Shown: positions 58,801-64,000 of the stretch, piece after piece
Layout of the letters: the number at the start of each line of letters is the position of its first letter
Numbering within the stretch: the first letter of the stretch is position 1
Assembly: GCA_010645155.1 (NCBI GenBank)
Contig: JAAGOF010000251.1
Coordinates: forward strand, 862,010 to 926,009
Direction of reading: 5' to 3'
DNA from: Tigriopus japonicus
Lineage: Eukaryota; Arthropoda; Copepoda; Harpacticoida; Harpacticidae
DNA length: 64,000 nt
Program-made: the position numbers and the translations under genes
Notes under the pieces: generated by a model
Seen by the model: the letters and a program-made list of their open reading frames with translations, nothing else
The model's database searches: none
What the model was told of the DNA's origin: nothing

Positions 58801-61704
58801 ATCCGCTAGAAAGCTCTATTAACTGGATTCAACTCGTTTCACCGTCAACTATTCGAAATGACCTCTAGTTTGATTTGGCGGGCAATGACCCAGTTTTCCA
58901 GGAAATTGTTCAAGCCAGCTAGTGAAATGTTTTTCAACTCCCTCAAATCAACCTCACCATAAAGTACCGGGTGTTTCAAAAGAAACTGAACACCTAATTG
59001 CATCATCTGAAACTCGTTACTGAAACCATATATGAATCTGACATTCATTGGGGGCAAACACTTGGCTTGAAGAGTCAGAAACTGCTTTTTCACCCAAGTT
59101 CAATTTTTAAGCGACGACGATTTTTCCCTTGAAGGGTCATTTCTGAAAACAGTTTGCGTGACTCCGACTTTTTTGTCCCTTCCGTTATTTGGCTAAAATC
59201 GAAGTACGGAGACATTGAGAGAATAAAACTATATGTATCTTAAGACTCGTTATCTACCGCATCTTTTTGAGCTTCATTTTTTTGAGAGATTAACCATTTC
59301 CGAGTTACAAACATGGTTTCCTGTTCCGTTTCTTGTGAATCACCCGGTATATAGTAAAACCTCACAAGTTGGAGCTTGCTTACCTTTGACGATGTAAGAC
59401 ATGAGTCCACCCTCCAGCATGAGCCAAATACATCGAGGTATATAGAATAGAACTGCCTGTGATCCCAGAAATATAGAGACCCACTGGTAGTAGGAATTGT
59501 AGAGGCGGGACCCGTCGTGTTCACGACGAGTACAGATGCCTTCGAAATCAGGTGGAATGTCGAAACTACTGTACATCCAGCAAAATGCATTTAACACATC
59601 GTCATCCACAGAGTCCTCAGCCTGAAATCATACGGAGAACAGAAATACCTCAGAATTCATTATTGTCTTGAACATGTCAATTTCCAGACAAGACTCCATT
59701 TAGTGTTTTTGTGATATCCAGCGGAGCTCTCAAACCAAATTACTTTGACAGTTACGGAGAAAGCTCACAAAATTTCTAGCGGAAAAAAACGTCGTCTCCG
59801 TTTAAGGAAGTGTTCCATTTTGTTGTTATCTGTTTCATATTTGTATTTCGATCATTGGATTTTCAATCTTACCGACAGACTGACCCTTTTGGATCTTTGG
59901 GGCGAACGAGAGTTGGGATGTTGGGACTACAAATACTTGTCCCACTCACCAAGTCAAGGTTGCAGTTCAAAGACATAAAACAACTCGAAGACAACAGGAC
60001 TCAGGCATGTAGAAACATTACTTGGAAAACAACTGAAGCATTCTCCATGGTTAGTTCTGGATGAACGAAAGTATGAGTTCGAGCAGACGAACTCGTACTT
60101 TCATCACTGTTGTATTATTTAGGCACTTTTAAAAGTATGTAGTATATGTACTCGACATTCCGTAGATGAAATGGCATGACTGACATGATCTGGATGAGGA
60201 TAGCACGCATCTTTGTTGTGGGTTGCGCTTCAAAGTCTATTTTCAAATGAATTGTGTGTCTGTCATAACATTCATATTGACTCTAAGAGCCACAGATCAC
60301 CTCCCTGTCATCCATGTGCCAGTGTTCCATTCAAAGAATCATATGTCGCTTCAATTCACGTCACTGCCTGGGCGAGTACAATATCGTTTCGTCCTTCGAC
60401 CGTAATGCCGTTCCACGAAGTAAGCCTATTTCTCGGATTGACTATTTCATTTGACCACCCTCTTACGTCTATGGGCCTTGTGAGCTTGTAATTGCCTAGT
60501 AAGAAGTTCGGTTTGTTTGTGAGTACAAAAGCCATTCCACCTTTACGAGCTTTCTTTTGGGTGTTTGTGCACACTTGCAAATGATCATGAGAGCCGTTTG
60601 AAAGATCTGGAATTTTGGAACAATTGGCCGAAAATCTCTCATCTGTCTGGCAAATCACAATAAAAGCTAATTCAAGAGTGAGTGGAACTAACATTCGCTT
60701 AGTTACGAGACAGTTTCCTTACCAAAGGACATCTATTTCACCTGGACAGGTGGCTGCTTCTTTGTCTCGATCTTGACGAGCGATTGAGTACAACGTGTAC
60801 CTGGACGTGACTTGAATTGTGAGGTCGATAGTGGAAATTCTAACGTGACTCCTGGACAGATTTACTTTTGACCGGCAAGATTCATTACTGCGGTTTCTAT
60901 ATATCACATAAATATAGCGACATGAATGAGAAAGGAGGATGTGCCCAAGTGATCAAGTGACAGAATCTTGAACGCGTACCTAAGAGTTCCTTACTCACCC
61001 AAAACTGGACGGAGGTTGAGAAAACAAACAGACCTTTAAACTTGGAATCGATTTCGTGAGTAACCTGAGAAGCTTGCACAGAAATGCAAGGAAATGTTTT
61101 TAACTACTTAAGATTGGACAAATGCAAAGGAAGCTTGTACGATACTTAAAGGTTCAGATCCATAACCCTTCAAGGAACAAGTAAATATTTCAACACTGAG
61201 GACCTCCAAGAAAAGTGAGTGACATGTTGAAGTCATGATCTAATTTTTCCAAACAAACCCGTTGTCATATTGTACGTGTACGTAATATTTTTCGCAGCCT
61301 TCATCATTCTTTGCTTTTTTAGCCTTACAAACGACTTGCCCTGGATTACTTTTGGTTGATAAGGATCAAAAGCTGTTTTTCTTTATCCGCAAGTGGAGTT
61401 CTCCTACGAAAGCCTCATGGGCCAAGAAAAATAAAGGAAGTTGTTCCACCTGGGATTCACCCTTGATTAAAAAACAGCAGCACAATGACAATCAAAACAC
61501 GAGCATCAGGGGTATTGTCCTTACGGTTTCGCATTGGATGGGTTCACCGAAGAACTGACTGGTAGAGACGAGAACAGATGAAACAATGAACATGGTCACA
61601 GTCCATTTGTAGTAGAGTTTGAAGGTGAGATTGTCGATACTGATCTCCCCGACGCCAAGGAAGATCTCAGTAGCGGTTTTAGCGATGCCAATGGCCGCAG
61701 CCAT
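55895..61704 (-). CDS. Innexin with alternative last exons; proximal form (4a), 479 aa
   Basis: Exons 61704-61525, 59621-59384, 57801-57591 and 56705-55895; phases 0, 1 and 2 match. Start MAAAIGIAKTATEIFLG; first extracellular loop cysteines in EPIQCET and AFCWMYSSFDIPP; signature YNSYYQWVSIF; transmembrane segment 3 around FGFFACEFMNLVIAVMSIY; second loop FPKQVGCYYSRFGLGGG; segment 4 around VFLLIWIWHYVLIITSI. The cytoplasmic tail is long for an innexin, with Ser/Asp-rich and poly-Gly runs, and ends in a basic segment (LSGKQRMLIKMGKKAKSANK onward). Family role: channels for electrical and small-molecule coupling at the plasma membrane. Exon 4b downstream offers a second ending. The ATG context and two CRE palindromes just upstream support the start. 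Confidence 0.92.
58967..59347. mobile_element. MITE with CCGGGTG tips and TA target duplication
   Basis: Left tip TACCGGGTGTTTCAAAAGAA and, reverse-complemented, right tip TACCGGGTGATTCACAAGAA. TA flanks the tips on both sides, as in Tc1/mariner-type insertions. It is 381 bp without transposase and lies in the intron between innexin exons 2 and 3. The 82-codon minus-strand ORF at 58845-59093 runs through its left end and is not credible as a gene. Confidence 0.65.
60065..60103. repeat. Short perfect-looking hairpin
   Basis: GAAAGTATGAGTTCG and CGAACTCGTACTTTC are inverted, separated by AGCAGA, with one wobble pair in a 15-bp stem. Located in the innexin exon 1-2 intron. No associated gene was recognised. 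Confidence 0.4.
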
Positions 61705-61729
61705 GGTGCCTCACTTATCACCTGTATAA

Positions 61730-61760
61730 TGACGTCACAGTTGTGGGAGTGATGACGTCA
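61730..61760. promoter_or_regulatory. Twin CRE palindromes upstream of the innexin start
   Basis: TGACGTCA occurs at 61730-61737 and again at 61753-61760, centre-to-centre spacing 23 bp, beginning 26 bp upstream of the innexin ATG. TGACGTCA is the full cAMP-response element bound by CREB/ATF bZIP dimers. One such site is expected by chance about once per 65 kb; two this close beside a start codon are unlikely by chance. Confidence 0.55.
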
Positions 61761-61770
61761 CAACCACGCG

Positions 61771-62561
61771 TTTGAGGGTCAACGGGGGGTACGTCAGGAC
61801 GAGAGGTCCCTCCCCTCCAAAGGGACGTTGGTTAGACCGCCTTTGACACTGATTTCCTGCTCCAAGAGCGGATCCAAATGAAGTGAGTGATAATTCGGTT
61901 GGTCCGCTTGAAATTCATGATGAAGCGTTGGAAAATGGACGGGAGTAACAAAGCATGGTCAACGTAACGAATTGGGAACTCATTATCTTATGGTTTGGGG
62001 GGTCACTTGGCACCACAAGGAACACATAAAAGATGTCACTCTCCACATCAGAATTTGTTTTGGCCGTGTCGTATTGCTCTAATCCAGCACTTTGTCCCCT
62101 TCTACAACTACTACTATTTTGGCCTCGGAATCGTTAGTTTCAAAGGCAACGAGGGAAAGCACTTGCGAGACCTCGGGCCTCTTGGCCACAAATCAGGACG
62201 ACGAGCACAAGGAATTGCCCGTCTTGTCCCAGTGGTCACCAACTCAATTCTCTGATTGTTCTCCAAGCCCGCAAACGACTCTCGCTGGACACTGTTTAAG
62301 CCATGAGGTAGTTTATTCAACACAGGTGGAGGCTTAAACAATAATACCCTCTGCCGTTATTGTTCGCACAAGATGTCTTGTTCAATTTGATGTTCGAGTA
62401 AAGTTGAGCAATGGAACATAACTTGGACCAAGGATGTTGCCTTGAAACGACCCTTGGGATAATAACCTAACTCCGGAGATTCAGGAACGTCTTGAAGGAG
62501 GAGCAATGAGGTGACTTGACTTTACTGATCTGCCGTCTAAGCATTTTCGTGAATTGTGAGG
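61771..62561. other. Intergenic, nothing recognised
   Basis: Upstream region of the innexin. Several overlapping ORFs on both strands at 61995-62341 have no domain content and look like chance in a locally GC-richer stretch. Confidence 0.35.
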
Positions 62562-62765
62562 TTAAGACCCTGCTCCTACTATCCTTTGCTTTCGTTTCGG
62601 CTTTGCAATCTCTTGAGCCGTGTTCACATGCTTCCCTAGCATCCAGAACTTTTCCGTTCTCTTGACTTTCGTCTTAGCTGTGCTCTCAATCCCATCCGTG
62701 ATGACTTTGTCTTTCACTGGATGATGATGAAAGAAGCTCTTGAACCCATGATGAAACTCCGTCAT
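62562..62765 (-). CDS. Small basic protein, 67 aa, unrecognised
   Basis: An ATG-to-stop frame starting MTEFHHGFKSFFHHHPVKDK, His-rich at the start and Lys/Arg-rich at the end (KPKRKQRIVGAGS). Third-position composition is less AT-rich than surrounding sequence and both ends are well defined, which favours a real small protein or an exon. No domain recognised and no splice partner found. It may be chance. Confidence 0.35.
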   Translation of the reverse strand: MTEFHHGFKSFFHHHPVKDKVITDGIESTAKTKVKRTEKFWMLGKHVNTAQEIAKPKRKQRIVGAGS

Positions 62766-62799
62766 GACTTCTTATTACTCATGATGTCGTGTTCCCCGA

Positions 62800-63650
62800 C
62801 CATTCGATAAAACAAGGAACAAAAATGAAATTCAAATGGATCAGGCTTTGTAGAGCCTTATTTTTTACTTATAAACCCACCCGACGCCCGACATCCTGGT
62901 CGACTTTCTACCTCCCATATTTTGGAGCAAATTCATAAAAACTCGAATTTATTGCTCATGTGGCCAAATTGTAGTTGATCACTTTCATGTTCATTTTAAA
63001 ATTAATGACGTGTTAAAGGCGAGAATTCAGACTGTAAATGGGCGCAGCAAGGAGCCTGTCAAAGATGAGGGCAGTTGCTCTGAAGAGAACTGAGGTCACT
63101 ACCCAAGATCCGATTTTCTCCACTGACGTATTCTACCTATGCGAGTACTACAGCCTTAGAAAGACCGTTCAGCCACGGCCACTGACAGCTCCTGAATCAT
63201 GGGGAACGGATTTTTCTTTTGCACTCCTCGAGGTTTTTTTCTCGCTTACAAGTAACCCAGGTGGAGAGGATAATGTGGAGCAGACTTGATGGGACGTGTG
63301 CGTGTGATCCCTTTTGAACGCAAAAGTACTTGCATCACTATTACGTGGACAACCCTCTTTCCTTCTGAGCTCACTCGCACTAGTTTCGATGCGAATTACA
63401 TTCCAGTGACCTTTTTCGCATTAGCTTTAGCCTTCAAGAGGAAATTGTCGAGTATTCATCAAGCTTTGAGGATATTTTTTTTTAAATTTTGAGGGATGTA
63501 TTCTCGTACCCTGACGACAAAAAAAAACCATTTTTTAAAATTTATTTGAATTTGGAGATTCAAAACAGGAAAAATACATAGGTATCATTGATATTCGCAC
63601 ACTTAACCACTTTATCAAATATATCGGTTCAAAGGAAGCCAGAATAACCT
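62800..63650. other. Intergenic, nothing recognised
   Basis: AT-rich. The ORFs at 63038-63289 and 63286-63492 carry no recognised domain. Confidence 0.35.
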
Positions 63651-64000
63651 AGCGTACTAGCGTGTAGGTTGCATAAGTGCTTCCCCAGACGGCCGATGTT
63701 CGAATCCTGTTGGTGATAAAATTGAAGTTGTCGGGAGAAATCCTTTTTCTAGGGAGGAGTCGTGGCGTCCTCGTTAGCGCAGTTTCCTATAATGAGAGAG
63801 GTCCCAGGTTCGATTCTCCTCTTGGACCTTTCTCAAGGAAGCTTTTAGACGCTAATTTAAACCCACAGACGGAGAACCATTCTGATACCGGACATGAGAT
63901 TGCCTATCGGAAAAACTTTGGACGATGTGATGGCTGGCTTCACTGGCTGGGCGAGGCTCAACCCTCCGACCCTAGCACCAACAATCCAAAAAAAAGAATA
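63650..64000 (+). repeat. tRNA-derived SINE, copy 1, with a second tRNA-like head
   Basis: Main unit: CCTCGTTAGCGCAGTTTCCT (A-box-like) and CCCAGGTTCGATTCTCC (good B box), then CTCAAGGAAGCTTTTAGACG and CTAATTT, a tRNA-unrelated body, and an A-rich end (AATCCAAAAAAAAGAATA) at the window edge. A second copy lies inverted at 44120-44295. Just upstream, 63652-63716 holds another tRNA-like piece with ACTAGCGTGTAGGTTG and GATGTTCGAATCCTG, so the element may be dimeric or inserted beside a tRNA pseudogene. The end may lie outside the window. Confidence 0.6.

Noticed and set aside
58845..59093. 82-codon minus-strand ORF
   Set aside because: Runs through the end of a MITE inside an innexin intron; no domain.
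60356..60694. 112-codon minus-strand ORF resembling a retroelement endonuclease piece
   Set aside because: Only vague likeness (RKGGMAFVL), no reverse transcriptase nearby; not supportable.
63763..63831. Functional tRNA gene
   Set aside because: A and B boxes are present but the cloverleaf stems do not close properly, and a second copy with mutations shows it is a SINE.
1..64000. CRISPR array, rRNA or viral genome
   Set aside because: No regularly spaced identical repeats, no rRNA-like sequence and no viral gene set were seen.

Overview
The window looks like nuclear DNA of an arthropod, plausibly a small-genome crustacean such as a copepod. It is AT-rich and carries split genes with canonical GT-AG introns. 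Many introns are only 60-80 bp, others are several kb. It has innexins (the protostome gap-junction family), tRNA-derived SINE copies and many small inverted-repeat DNA transposons. The species is not determined by anything I can read. All gene models were built by hand from reading frame, splice-site consensus and phase continuity.

Layout. 1.3-3.3 kb (minus): an intronless BET-type double-bromodomain protein with a TATA box and initiator-like site about 0.6 kb upstream. 4.9-6.9 kb (minus): a two-exon AtuA/DUF1446 protein with a likely mitochondrial presequence. 10.1-40.6 kb (minus): one 30-kb gene for an Aster/GRAMD1 cholesterol-transfer protein. Fourteen coding exons give GRAM, VASt and a transmembrane helix, 997 aa in total, with every splice phase matching. 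Its introns hold three phase-compatible alternative first exons (23.1, 17.3 and 13.3 kb) and a decayed duplicate of one of them (20.5 kb). 41.9-42.8 kb (plus): a secreted RNase T2, with a possible distant last exon at 45.4 kb that would add a membrane anchor. 45.9-48.8 kb: three inverted-repeat DNA transposons nested inside each other. 49.2-50.3 kb (minus): an acyl-protein-thioesterase/carboxylesterase. 50.6-53.7 kb (minus): a six-exon innexin. 54.6-61.7 kb (minus): a second innexin with three shared exons and two tandem, complete alternative last exons, and two CRE palindromes directly upstream of its ATG. 61.8-64.0 kb: mostly unassigned, with one small ORF and a tRNA-derived SINE.

Biology. 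The genes are mostly unrelated housekeeping functions: chromatin reading, terpenoid-type acyl metabolism, ER-plasma membrane sterol transport, RNA turnover, deacylation and cell coupling. The functional cluster is the innexin pair. The strongest unusual signals are modular transcripts, meaning alternative starts in the Aster gene and alternative ends in the innexin, together with the nested transposons. No CRISPR, rRNA, operon-like or viral signal was seen.
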